Shown one piece after another: positions 25,797-33,741 of a stretch of 42,639 nt of DNA (within the stretch, counting starts at the first letter, position 1; each line of letters opens with the position of its first letter). A program made the position numbers and the translations under genes. Source of the stretch: Pseudomonadota bacterium (GTDB taxonomy: Bacteria; Myxococcota_A; Bradymonadia; UBA4248). The DNA lies in assembly GCA_017464085.1 (NCBI GenBank), contig JAFUEE010000019.1, forward strand, positions 1 to 42,639, given 5' to 3'. The notes under the pieces were generated by a model. That model searched no databases. It was not told the DNA's origin and saw only the letters and a list, made by a program, of their open reading frames with translations.

Positions 25797-27431
25797 ATGA
25801 GTTTACAAGGCTATCTCAGCATCGTCCTGCATGCGCATTTGCCGTTTATCCGCCACCCGGAATATCCAGATTTTCTTGAAGAGGACTGGCTTTTTGAGGC
25901 CATGACCGAGACGTATATCCCGTTGTTGCGGATGATGCGTCGTCTGACGGATGATCAGATTCGTTTTCGTCTGACGATGAGCCTGACGCCGCCTTTGTGC
26001 GAGATGCTTGCGGATCCGTTGCTTCAGGAGCGTTATGCGCGGCATCTCGACAAGCTTTCCGAGCTTGCAGAACAGCAGCGCATTGAGAAGCGCGGCACGC
26101 CGTTCCACGATGCGGCAGCCTCTGCGGCTGATGAGCTTGCGGAGACGAAGCGTCTTTTCAACGAGGAGTGGCATCGTCAGATTCTTCCGGTATTCAAGGG
26201 GTTCCAGGATCAGGGTTCGCTTGAGATTATCACCTGCGGCTGCACGCACGGCTTCCTTCCGCTGATGGCGACGGATGAAGCGCGTCGTGCGCAGATCTCG
26301 ATAGCAGTTGCGAATTATAAGAAGCATTTCGGCCGTGCGCCTCGCGGCATCTGGCTTCCTGAATGTGCTTTTGTTCCCGGCATCGATGCGCTTCTTGCGG
26401 AGAACGGGATTACATTCTTTATCCTTGAATCTCATGGTCTGACGCAGTCCAATCCGCCCGCGCGTTATGGCACGTTCCGTCCGGTCGTGACCCCGAGCGG
26501 GGTGGCGGCTTTTGCGCGCGATCTTGAAAGCTCCCGTCAGGTTTGGAGCGCTGAAATCGGGTATCCTGGTCACCCGAATTATCGCGAATTTTATCGCGAT
26601 TGCGGATTTGATCTGCCCTATGCGCAGGTTCGTCCGTATCTCCATGAAGATGGTGTCCGCCGCAATACGGGCCTTAAATTCCATCGCATTACGGGCAAGC
26701 TTCCGCTCGACCGCAAAGAGCCCTATGTGCCGGCCTGGGCAGCCGAGACCGCAGCCGAACATGCAGGAAACTTCCTGTTCAACCGTCAGGCTCAGTGTCG
26801 TTATCTCAAGGAAGTGCTCGGCACGACGCCGCATATCACCGCGCCCTATGATGCCGAGCTCTATGGGCACTGGTGGTATGAAGGGCCGACATTCCTGGAG
26901 ATGCTGATGCGCAAGACCGCCTGCGATCAGGATGAAATCGTCATGATCACGCCGAGCGAATACCTGCAGATCGAGACGGTTCATCAGGAAGTCATGCCTT
27001 GTCTGTCGAGCTGGGGCGCAAACGGCTTTTTCGAGGTCTGGCTCAATGATGGCAATGACTGGATTTACCCGCACCTGCACTGTGCAGAAGAGCGCATGGT
27101 CGAGCTGACGCGTAAATTCCCGAATGCCGATGGCGATCTTCGTCGCGCGCTCAATCAGGCTGCACGTGAACTCGTGCTCGCTCAAGCATCTGACTGGGCG
27201 TTTATCATCACGACGAATACGTCGGTCGAATATGCGGAAAAACGCACGCGCGATCACATCTCTCGCTTCAACGGCATATATTTCCAGATCATGGAAAATC
27301 GTCTTGAAATGAACTGGATTGCCGAACTTGAGTGGAAAGACAATATTTTTGCCGAAATCGATTATCACGCCTATACGCCTGTCAATCACAAAGCAAGCGC
27401 TGGTGCGGTCTATACTTCGGATGACGACTGA
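25797..27431 (+). CDS. GH57 family 1,4-alpha-glucan branching enzyme (DUF1957)
   Basis: 544 residues. N-terminal HAHLPFIRHPEYPDFLEEDWLFEAM is the GH57 opening motif, GIWLPECAFVPG carries the catalytic Glu, and APYDAELYGHWWYEGP carries the Asp. The C-terminal helical DUF1957 segment ends with ASDWAFIITTNTSVEYAEKR. Enzymes of this group make alpha-1,6 branches in glycogen-like glucan; some members may be hydrolases. The second ATG (25797) is chosen because AAGG at 25784-25787 abuts the first (25788) and is correctly spaced for the second. A terminator follows at once. No glgA, glgC or glgP is in the window. Confidence 0.92.
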   Translation: MSLQGYLSIVLHAHLPFIRHPEYPDFLEEDWLFEAMTETYIPLLRMMRRLTDDQIRFRLTMSLTPPLCEMLADPLLQERYARHLDKLSELAEQQRIEKRGTPFHDAAASAADELAETKRLFNEEWHRQILPVFKGFQDQGSLEIITCGCTHGFLPLMATDEARRAQISIAVANYKKHFGRAPRGIWLPECAFVPGIDALLAENGITFFILESHGLTQSNPPARYGTFRPVVTPSGVAAFARDLESSRQVWSAEIGYPGHPNYREFYRDCGFDLPYAQVRPYLHEDGVRRNTGLKFHRITGKLPLDRKEPYVPAWAAETAAEHAGNFLFNRQAQCRYLKEVLGTTPHITAPYDAELYGHWWYEGPTFLEMLMRKTACDQDEIVMITPSEYLQIETVHQEVMPCLSSWGANGFFEVWLNDGNDWIYPHLHCAEERMVELTRKFPNADGDLRRALNQAARELVLAQASDWAFIITTNTSVEYAEKRTRDHISRFNGIYFQIMENRLEMNWIAELEWKDNIFAEIDYHAYTPVNHKASAGAVYTSDDD

Positions 27432-27435
27432 TCTG

Positions 27436-27463
27436 ATGCCCCGGGATGACCGGGGCATTTTTT
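27436..27463 (+). terminator. Terminator-like stem-loop between the GH57 gene and dapD
   Basis: Perfect 9-bp stem ATGCCCCGG (27436-27444) / CCGGGGCAT (27450-27458), loop GATGA, six T to 27463. Only 16 bases separate it from the dapD start. Confidence 0.9.
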
Positions 27464-27479
27464 ACAGGAAAGCGCATTT

Positions 27480-28331
27480 ATGCTCGACTTGCTCATTCAG
27501 ACGATTGAAAGTGACCTTGAGGTCAGCAAACAGAGTGGTTTTGGACTTCTCAGCCGCGCCAATGAGGCGTTTACAGATTTTCTCAACTTGCTTGAGAAGG
27601 GGGAGGTCCGTGCGGCTTCGCCCGATGAAACAGGCGAATATCATTGCGATGTGCGCGTCAAGAAGCTGATTCTCCTTGGGTTCAAGATCGGGCACCTCGT
27701 GGAATCGGAAGAGCCGGGGCTGAAGTTTTGTGACAAGCACAATCTTTGGCCGGATATGCGCAATCTTGTAGAGCGGTCTGTGCGCATCGTGCCCGGGGGC
27801 ACATCTGTTCGCCGAGGTGCATGTCTGCGCTCTGGGGTGACAGTCATGCCGCCTGCGTATGTCAACATCGGGGCGTATGTCGACGAGGGCACGATGATTG
27901 ATTCGCATGCGCTTGTCGGGTCATGCGCGCAGATTGGCAAGCGCTGCCATATCTCTGCCGCTTCTCAGATCGGCGGCGTGCTTGAGCCCGTGGGAGCCAT
28001 GCCTGTCGTCATCGAGGATAATGTCTTTGTAGGCGGTAATTGCGGCATCTATGAAGGCGCGCATGTGCATAAAGGCGCCGTGATCGCAGCGGGCACGATA
28101 CTCACTAAATCGACGCCTCTGTTCGATCTGGTCGGTCAGCAGGTCATCCGGGCGGTGGATGGCGTGCTGCATGTGCCCGAAAATGCAGTCGTCATTCCGG
28201 GATCGCGAGCCCTTGATTCTGATTTTGCGAGAAGCATGGGGCTTTCAGCGTATGCGCCGATCATTGCCAAGTATCGCGATGATAAGACCGATGCTTCGAT
28301 CGAACTGGTCGATTTGTTCAGGCAGAAATAA
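27480..28331 (+). CDS. dapD: 2,3,4,5-tetrahydropyridine-2,6-dicarboxylate N-succinyltransferase
   Basis: 283 residues. It transfers succinyl from succinyl-CoA to tetrahydrodipicolinate in the succinylase branch of lysine and meso-diaminopimelate synthesis. The left-handed beta-helix hexapeptide region covers about 95-230 and holds YVNIGAYVDEGTMIDSHALVGSCAQIGKRCHIS, then IGGVLEPVGAMPVVIEDNVFVGGNCGIYEGA, both hallmarks of DapD. An N-terminal helical domain precedes it. The family usually has 270-285 residues, so this is full length. AGGA lies 10 bases before the ATG, squeezed between the preceding terminator and the start. Confidence 0.95.
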   Translation: MLDLLIQTIESDLEVSKQSGFGLLSRANEAFTDFLNLLEKGEVRAASPDETGEYHCDVRVKKLILLGFKIGHLVESEEPGLKFCDKHNLWPDMRNLVERSVRIVPGGTSVRRGACLRSGVTVMPPAYVNIGAYVDEGTMIDSHALVGSCAQIGKRCHISAASQIGGVLEPVGAMPVVIEDNVFVGGNCGIYEGAHVHKGAVIAAGTILTKSTPLFDLVGQQVIRAVDGVLHVPENAVVIPGSRALDSDFARSMGLSAYAPIIAKYRDDKTDASIELVDLFRQK

Positions 28332-28368
28332 ATATATAATATATATTTAAAGATTTGTTATATATTCG

Positions 28369-28404
28369 AATCCTCATTCTGTTGCAGGGAATGGGGATTT
28401 TTTT
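28369..28404 (+). terminator. Terminator-like stem-loop between dapD and the helicase gene
   Basis: AATCCTCATTC (28369-28379) / GAATGGGGATT (28389-28399) with one G-T pair, nine-base loop, T-run to 28404. The next start codon is 18 bases further on. Confidence 0.88.
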
Positions 28405-28422
28405 ATTAATACAGGGACACGG

Positions 28423-30933
28423 ATGAATATACTGCCTATAGATGACCATATTTCTGAGATTATTGGGAGCGGGAAGCGCAATATTGTGGTGACCGCGACA
28501 CCGGGATCGGGAAAGACGACCCGTATCCCGCCTGCGCTTGCCGAACACGTGTCGGGCCGCGTGCTTTGTGTTGAGCCGCGCAGGCTTGCGTGTATTGGCG
28601 CTGCGGCGCGCATTGCCGAAGAGCGTGGGGAAAAGCTCGGCACTTTTGTCGGTTATCATGTTCGTCTGGAAAAGAAATGCACATCGGAGACGCGTCTCTG
28701 CTTCGTGACGACAGGTATGCTGCTTCAGTATCTGTGTTCGGATCCTTTTCTGGAAGGCGTGTCTGCAGTCATATTCGATGAGTTTCACGAGCGTTCGATA
28801 GACAATGATATCTCCTTTGCGATGGTGCGCTATCTGCAGCGCGAGGTGCGCGATGATCTGCGTGTCTTTGTGATGAGCGCGACGCTTGATGCATCTGACG
28901 TGTCATCATATCTCGGGGCGTGTGATGTGTTTGAGGTGAATGCGCCGCTTTATCCGCTTGAAGTGCGGTATGCGCAGGCGGCGTATGGGATGCGTTTTTC
29001 GGAGTATGGGGCGGCGCTTGTGGAAATCTGCGGAACTGCGCTGGCGGAGACATCTGGTGATGTGCTCGTATTTTTGCCTGGTGTCGCGGATATCCAGTCT
29101 GCGATATCGCTTTCGGAGGCTCGTTGGGGGGATGCGTATGACTATGTGGCCTGCCATGCGTCTCTGAGCATCGAGGCGCAGCGCGGAATCCTTGTGAAGT
29201 CAGGGGCGCGTCGCCGGCTGATTTTTTCGACAAATGTCGCGGAGAGTTCAGTGACTGTTCCGGGCGTATCGGCAGTCGTAGATTCAGGGCTTGCGAAGCG
29301 CAAATTCTTTGATTCCGTGTCTGGGTTGTCACGTCTTGAGACAGTCCATATCAGCCGTGCATCTGCGGATCAGCGGGCAGGGCGCGCGGCACGTCTTGGG
29401 CCGGGCAAGTGTTTTCGTCTCTGGACGGAATTTGCGCACAACCAGTTCGAGGCTCAGACCGTGCCGGAAATCGAGCGTCTTGACTTGAGCCAGGCCTATC
29501 TTCAGATCATCGGCTGGGGGCTTGAAGCGCCGGAAAGCCTGCCTCTGATGTCGCAGCCTGCGCCGGGGCGGCTGTCGGATGCACGTGAACTTCTGGAGCG
29601 TCTAGGCGCGTTGGAGGCCGGCAGTCTGAGCGCGCTCGGGCGAGAGATGGTGCATCTGCCGCTTGAGCCCCGCTTGGCGCGCTGGCTGCTTGCGGCATCG
29701 GAAAACAATTGCCTGCGCGAAGCCGCTCTGCTTGCGGCCTATTTGTCGGAAGCGCCTTATCGCCGCGCGATGCGCGACAGGTTTCCTGGTCCCGATTTGT
29801 ATGAGGATTATGTGGCGCTCAAAAAATCCATTCGCCAGCCGGAATTTTCTTATATCCGGAGAGTGAGCACGGATATTCTTGAAGCTGCGCGCGGGCTTGA
29901 GCGCATGGAATTGCCATCAGGCGGCGACGCATCCGATACGCTCAAAGGGCGTCTTGCGCGCGCGATGTTATTGGCTTATCCGGACAGGCTGGCTCAGCCG
30001 CGTCCCGCGAAGGAAAGGATTCGCCTTGCGGAGACGGATCCTCGCAGAAATCTTCTGCCCATTTCCGCGAAGATGTCGGGAAACCGTGGCGTCCTCGTCC
30101 GCGAAGCGCATTCGCTCAAGGATGCGAAATTCTTTATCTGTGCGGATGTTGACCTGGTGCGCGGCGTGGAGCGCGCCGCGAGCACTGTCGTCAAGGCATT
30201 CCCCGTCGAGCCGGCCTGGATACCTTGGAGAGAGGATACGGTTGCGCGGTATGAACCGGACAAAGATCGCGTCGTCATTGCAGATGCAGTGCATTTTGAT
30301 ATCTTTACGCTTCGGGAGACTTTTCTGCACGACAGCGCGTATGAGCCGCTTCGTCGAAAGACGTTGCTCGAAGCTGCCCGGCGCGCGCCGCAGAAAGCAT
30401 TGAACTTTTCATCAGATGCATGGCAGCAGTTTTCGGCTCGCTTGCGCTTTGCGCAGAGTGTCGCGCCTGATGCCGCATTTCCAGCATTTGATGTCGCGTG
30501 GGGGCTCGGCGTTCTGGAAAGGCTGTGCAAGCGCGCTGAGAATTTTGAAGCGCTCCATGCGATCGACCTTGTGCCTCTGGCGATGTCGGACCTTGACTAC
30601 GGCCAGCTGGCGATGCTGAAGCGGCTGGCGCCCGAGACAGTCGTGCTTGAGAATGGCTTCGAGACAGCCGTGGATTATACGGAGTCGCCGCCAGTGATTC
30701 GCGTGAAGATTCAGAAGGCGTTTGGCACATATCGCCTGCCGCGCGTTGGGGGCGGAAAAGTTGTGGTCATGATGCACCTGTGCGCGCCAAACGGACGTGC
30801 GGCGCAGGTCACGCAGGATATGGAGAGCTTCTGGCGGACGACATACAGCGATGTGCGCCGGCAGCTTCGCGGCCGCTATCCGAAGCATGACTGGCCCGAG
30901 ACGCCGCCGGGACCTGCTGGATCGCGGGCGTAG
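28423..30933 (+). CDS. hrpB: ATP-dependent helicase HrpB
   Basis: 836 residues of the DEAH/RHA-type superfamily 2. Walker A TPGSGKTT (about 26-33), Walker B DEFH (119-122, followed by ERSIDND), SAT motif in VMSATLDASD, motif VI QRAGRAARLGPGKCFRLW, then the HA2 and OB-like parts. A C-terminal HrpB-specific domain ends with GRYPKHDWPETPPGP, whose RYPKHxWPE is characteristic of HrpB. The DEFH variant rather than DEAH is typical for HrpB. Length is close to the usual 820-840. RNA is the likely substrate; the cellular role is poorly defined. AGGGA lies five bases before the ATG. Confidence 0.94.
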   Translation: MNILPIDDHISEIIGSGKRNIVVTATPGSGKTTRIPPALAEHVSGRVLCVEPRRLACIGAAARIAEERGEKLGTFVGYHVRLEKKCTSETRLCFVTTGMLLQYLCSDPFLEGVSAVIFDEFHERSIDNDISFAMVRYLQREVRDDLRVFVMSATLDASDVSSYLGACDVFEVNAPLYPLEVRYAQAAYGMRFSEYGAALVEICGTALAETSGDVLVFLPGVADIQSAISLSEARWGDAYDYVACHASLSIEAQRGILVKSGARRRLIFSTNVAESSVTVPGVSAVVDSGLAKRKFFDSVSGLSRLETVHISRASADQRAGRAARLGPGKCFRLWTEFAHNQFEAQTVPEIERLDLSQAYLQIIGWGLEAPESLPLMSQPAPGRLSDARELLERLGALEAGSLSALGREMVHLPLEPRLARWLLAASENNCLREAALLAAYLSEAPYRRAMRDRFPGPDLYEDYVALKKSIRQPEFSYIRRVSTDILEAARGLERMELPSGGDASDTLKGRLARAMLLAYPDRLAQPRPAKERIRLAETDPRRNLLPISAKMSGNRGVLVREAHSLKDAKFFICADVDLVRGVERAASTVVKAFPVEPAWIPWREDTVARYEPDKDRVVIADAVHFDIFTLRETFLHDSAYEPLRRKTLLEAARRAPQKALNFSSDAWQQFSARLRFAQSVAPDAAFPAFDVAWGLGVLERLCKRAENFEALHAIDLVPLAMSDLDYGQLAMLKRLAPETVVLENGFETAVDYTESPPVIRVKIQKAFGTYRLPRVGGGKVVVMMHLCAPNGRAAQVTQDMESFWRTTYSDVRRQLRGRYPKHDWPETPPGPAGSRA

Positions 30934-30945
30934 CCCGGTGGTTTG

Positions 30946-31014
30946 GCGCAGACGTATGCCGGTCACGGCATAGTCTGCGCATGCCGTCCGTATGCCGGAA
31001 CGGCGTAGGACGGC
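30946..31014. repeat. Bulged-hairpin repeat cluster 4 (two copies)
   Basis: Copy 30946-30980: outer GCGCAGAC/GTCTGCGC, bulged G 30954, inner TATGCCG/CGGCATA. Copy 30983-31014: outer GCCGTCC/GGACGGC, bulged G 30990, inner TATGCCG/CGGCGTA (one T-G pair). The outer arms share no sequence but are both perfectly paired. Located after hrpB. Confidence 0.9.
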
Positions 31015-31104
31015 AACATAAATCATTCAGAAGCGCAAAAATAGATGATTTCATGTGGAGATGCGTGTAAAATAAGCGGGGACTTTTTGACTGTATATAA
31101 TGAT

Positions 31105-31758
31105 ATGAAAAAGCTCATTCCTGGACTGTTGTTTGTGATTTTGATGCTTCCGGCTGAAGTTTTTGGCGATATTTATCGCTATGAGACTGCCGATGGGGAG
31201 ATTATCCTGACGAGCGAGCCGCGCAAAGGGCTGAAATTGCTGGATGTGATCAAGGATGCGAAGCCTGCGTCGAAGCCTGTGTCTGCCAAGCGCGATGCTG
31301 GGAATGCGCGCGAGGTTCAGAAACCCAAACTGGCCTCTGGGGCAAAAGCGGTCGCGAGCATGCGCGAAACGGCTTATGACGCATTCATTCAAGAAGCATC
31401 GCAGATGTACAATATCCCGGTCGCATTTATCAAAGCTGTCATCAAGATCGAGAGCAATTTCAACCCCCGCGCGGTGAGCAGCGTCGGTGCGATGGGGCTT
31501 ATGCAGCTGATGCCTGGCACTGCCGATCACATGCGCGTCAGCGATCCCTTCGATCCTCGCGAGAATATTTTGGGCGGCACGAAATATCTGCGCCGGCTTT
31601 CTGACCGCTATGACGGCGATATCAATCTGATTTTGTCCGGGTATCACGCCGGCCCGGGCAATGTTGCGAAAGCGGGCGGCATTCCGTTTGAAAAGACGCA
31701 GCAGTATGTGCGGAATGTTTATAACTGGTATGTCCGCTATCGCGAAGAAGGCAAATAA
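31105..31758 (+). CDS. Lytic transglycosylase (SLT domain) with DUF4124-like N-terminus
   Basis: 217 residues. Signal peptide (KKLIPGLLFVILMLPAEVFG), a short DUF4124-like strand region (DIYRYETADGEIILTSEP), a basic linker, then an SLT domain from about 95. The catalytic Glu is in VIKIESNFNP; SSVGAMGLMQLMPGTA and NLILSGYHAGPGNV complete the goose-lysozyme-like signature. It cleaves peptidoglycan to 1,6-anhydromuramyl products in the periplasm. The ATG at 31105 gives a clean signal peptide but has no ribosome site. An in-frame start at 31045 would put 20 polar residues before the signal and is unlikely. Convergent with proA. Confidence 0.88.
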   Translation: MKKLIPGLLFVILMLPAEVFGDIYRYETADGEIILTSEPRKGLKLLDVIKDAKPASKPVSAKRDAGNAREVQKPKLASGAKAVASMRETAYDAFIQEASQMYNIPVAFIKAVIKIESNFNPRAVSSVGAMGLMQLMPGTADHMRVSDPFDPRENILGGTKYLRRLSDRYDGDINLILSGYHAGPGNVAKAGGIPFEKTQQYVRNVYNWYVRYREEGK

Positions 31759-31760
31759 AC

Positions 31761-31916
31761 GCCGCCTGAGAGGCATGCCACGTAATGTCTTTGCATTTGG
31801 AGGCGGCTATTTCATACGCCGCCCGAGAAGCGTGCCACGGAATGTCTTTACATTTGGAGGCGGCTATTTCATACGCCGCCTCGCAGGTTTGCGCGGCTAT
31901 CTTTGATACGCCGCGC
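31761..31916. repeat. 57-bp tandem duplication and three bulged hairpins (cluster 5)
   Basis: Two 57-bp units, 31761-31817 and 31818-31874, differ at only a few positions; each holds AATGTCTTT-R-CATTTGG followed by a hairpin. Hairpins: 31802-31823 and 31859-31880 (outer GGCGGC/GCCGCC, inner TAT/ATA, bulged C at 31817 and 31874), and 31891-31916 (outer GCGCGGC/GCCGCGC, inner TATC/GATA, bulged C 31909). Between the convergent transglycosylase and proA genes. Confidence 0.88.
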
Positions 31917-31921
31917 GGCGC

Positions 31922-33184
31922 TTACGCACGGATCTGGCCGGTGCCCCGGACGACGAACTTGCGCGTGGTCAGGTCTTCACAGCCCATCGGCCCGAAAGCG
32001 TGAAGTTTTGATGTCGAAATGCCGATTTCTGCGCCGAGGCCGAGCTCCCCGCCGTCCGCGAAGCGCGTCGAGGCATTGACGAGAACAGTCGAGCTGTTGA
32101 TTTCTCGCAGAAACCGATCGGCAAGGGCATTGTCTTGGGTCAGGATCGACTCGGTGTGCAGGGATGTGTAGGCACGAATGTGCGCGATCGCGCCGTCGAT
32201 ACCGGATACTGTTCGCACCGCGAGGTCAAGGCTGAGATATTCTCGGGGCCAGTCTGCTTCGGTTGCTGGAACGAGCGGCAGGTCTGGAAAAGCCAGGCAG
32301 AGCGCTTCGTCGGCGTGGAGCGTGACTTTGTTTTGAACAAGCGTTTCGAGGATTCGGCGTTTGGCAGCCTCGGGGAGGCCGGTGTCGAGGAGGAGCGTTT
32401 CCATGGCGTTGCAGACGCCGGGACGCTGGCATTTGGCGTTGATCAGGATCGGGAGCGCCAAGTCGATGTCAGCAGTTTTTTCGACAAAGATATGGCAGAC
32501 GCCTTTGTAATGCTGAATGACCGGGATTGTCGCGTTTTGCGAGACAAAACGGATCAGATTTTCGCCGCCGCGCGGGATGAGCAGGTCGATGGTTTCATTC
32601 TGCTTGATGAGGATCGAGACGGCTTCGCGTTCAGTCGTCTCCACGAGCATGACCGCATCGCGTGGCAGTCCTGAGCGTTCGAGTGCATCCTGGATGAGGT
32701 GCGCGATCACGACATTGGTGTGGAAAGCCTCTTTTCCGCCTTTCAGGATGACTGCATTAGCAGTCTTGAGGCAAAGCGCAGCGGCATCGGAAGTGACATT
32801 CGGGCGAGCTTCATAAATGATTGCGATCACGCCAAGCGGGATGCGCATGCGGGCGACTTTGAGGCCGTTCGGGCGTGTGTGTTCGTCTTCGATACGGCCG
32901 ACGATTTCATCTTGTGCGGCGATCTGCTCGATGGAGGTCGCCATGAGCTCGATGCGCTTGTCATTAAGCCTGAGGCGGTCCTGCATCGCATCGCTGAGCC
33001 CGCTGGTGACCGCAGCGTTCAGATCGGCTGCATTTTCCTTGAGGATTTCGTCTTTGCGCGCTCGCAATGTCGCAGCGATATCGCGGAGCGCGGCAATGCG
33101 CTGTGCGGGGGTCGTCACAGCAAGATCTGTGGCAGCCTTTTTTGCTTTGCGGCCGACAGACTCGACATATTCTTTGATATCCAT
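31922..33184 (-). CDS. proA: Gamma-glutamyl phosphate reductase
   Basis: 420 residues of the aldehyde-dehydrogenase superfamily. It reduces glutamyl-5-phosphate to glutamate-5-semialdehyde with NADPH, the second step of proline synthesis. Diagnostic segments are PLGVIAIIYEARPNVTSDAAALCLKTANAVILKGGKEA, LIPRGGENLIRFV, the catalytic Cys258 in QRPGVCNAMETLL, and the C-terminal GLGAEIGISTSKLHAFGPMG. Full family length. AAGGA lies before the ATG. It starts 9 bases after the stop of the DUF6918-like gene, so the two are probably co-transcribed. proB and proC are not in the window. Confidence 0.97.
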   Translation of the reverse strand: MDIKEYVESVGRKAKKAATDLAVTTPAQRIAALRDIAATLRARKDEILKENAADLNAAVTSGLSDAMQDRLRLNDKRIELMATSIEQIAAQDEIVGRIEDEHTRPNGLKVARMRIPLGVIAIIYEARPNVTSDAAALCLKTANAVILKGGKEAFHTNVVIAHLIQDALERSGLPRDAVMLVETTEREAVSILIKQNETIDLLIPRGGENLIRFVSQNATIPVIQHYKGVCHIFVEKTADIDLALPILINAKCQRPGVCNAMETLLLDTGLPEAAKRRILETLVQNKVTLHADEALCLAFPDLPLVPATEADWPREYLSLDLAVRTVSGIDGAIAHIRAYTSLHTESILTQDNALADRFLREINSSTVLVNASTRFADGGELGLGAEIGISTSKLHAFGPMGCEDLTTRKFVVRGTGQIRA

Positions 33185-33193
33185 GGGGCGTCC

Positions 33194-33679
33194 TTATTTG
33201 TCTTCGTCATAGATGGTGATCGCGTCGATTTCTGAGCAGATAATTTTGTAAACCGTCGGCAGATGGGAATCGATCATGGAACGGCCGGCTTTGAAGGCTT
33301 TGCCGATGATCGAATCGGCTTTTTTGGCTGCGTAGGCATCTGCGATTTTCCAGAAATGCTGATCGGCTTCTTTGCGGTGCGCTCTGACATAATCGCCGAA
33401 AGGTTTGACTTTTTCGGATGGCAGAGATTGGGCATTCCGGAAATCCACGTGCATCGGGGAGAATTCTTCGATGTAGTCGTTCGTCAGGACATTCAGGATA
33501 TGGTGGACATAGCCAGGACGCACAGATTTAACAGCTGCATAAGCTTTTTTAATGAAAAGCCCTTTAATCATGCTCATGGAGGCGATTTCTGTTTCCAGAT
33601 GATTTTCAATCGCATTGACGAAACTGTCATGCCTCTGTTTGTCTTCAAGGATGTATTTGAGTGGATGTATATTCTTCAA
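33194..33679 (-). CDS. DUF6918-like helical protein
   Basis: 161 residues, all-helical, with no signal or membrane segment. The pattern IKKAYAAVKSVRPGYVHHILNVLTNDYIEEFSPMHVDF followed by three more helices resembles the DUF6918 family, which has no known function. This is a resemblance by eye. The only start available is TTG at 33679, because a TAA lies three codons upstream; no ribosome site is visible there. A terminator-like hairpin sits 22 bases before this start. An internal ATG (residue 35) is possible but would cut the conserved region. It precedes proA by 9 bases. Confidence 0.6.
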   Translation of the reverse strand: MKNIHPLKYILEDKQRHDSFVNAIENHLETEIASMSMIKGLFIKKAYAAVKSVRPGYVHHILNVLTNDYIEEFSPMHVDFRNAQSLPSEKVKPFGDYVRAHRKEADQHFWKIADAYAAKKADSIIGKAFKAGRSMIDSHLPTVYKIICSEIDAITIYDEDK

Positions 33680-33694
33680 GGTCGTTTAGCCAGG

Positions 33695-33728
33695 GGAAAA
33701 GAAATGCCACGCAGGCCGCGTGGCATTT
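33695..33728 (-). terminator. Terminator-like stem-loop after the zinc-ribbon/long-helix gene
   Basis: Perfect 11-bp stem AAATGCCACGC (33702-33712) / GCGTGGCATTT (33718-33728), loop AGGCC on the plus strand. On the minus strand a broken T-tract follows. It lies 13 bases beyond the stop codon and 22 bases before the next start. Confidence 0.8.
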
Positions 33729-33741
33729 GGAGAAATGGGGA

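Noticed and set aside
25803..27458. 551-residue open frame on the minus strand opposite the GH57 gene
   Set aside because: It mirrors the codon pattern of a clearly real gene, has Arg/Ile/His-rich composition and no family motif.
31087..31101. TTGACT and TATAAT close to the transglycosylase start
   Set aside because: The two boxes are only three bases apart and the -10 would be four bases before the ATG, so they cannot form a normal promoter for this start.
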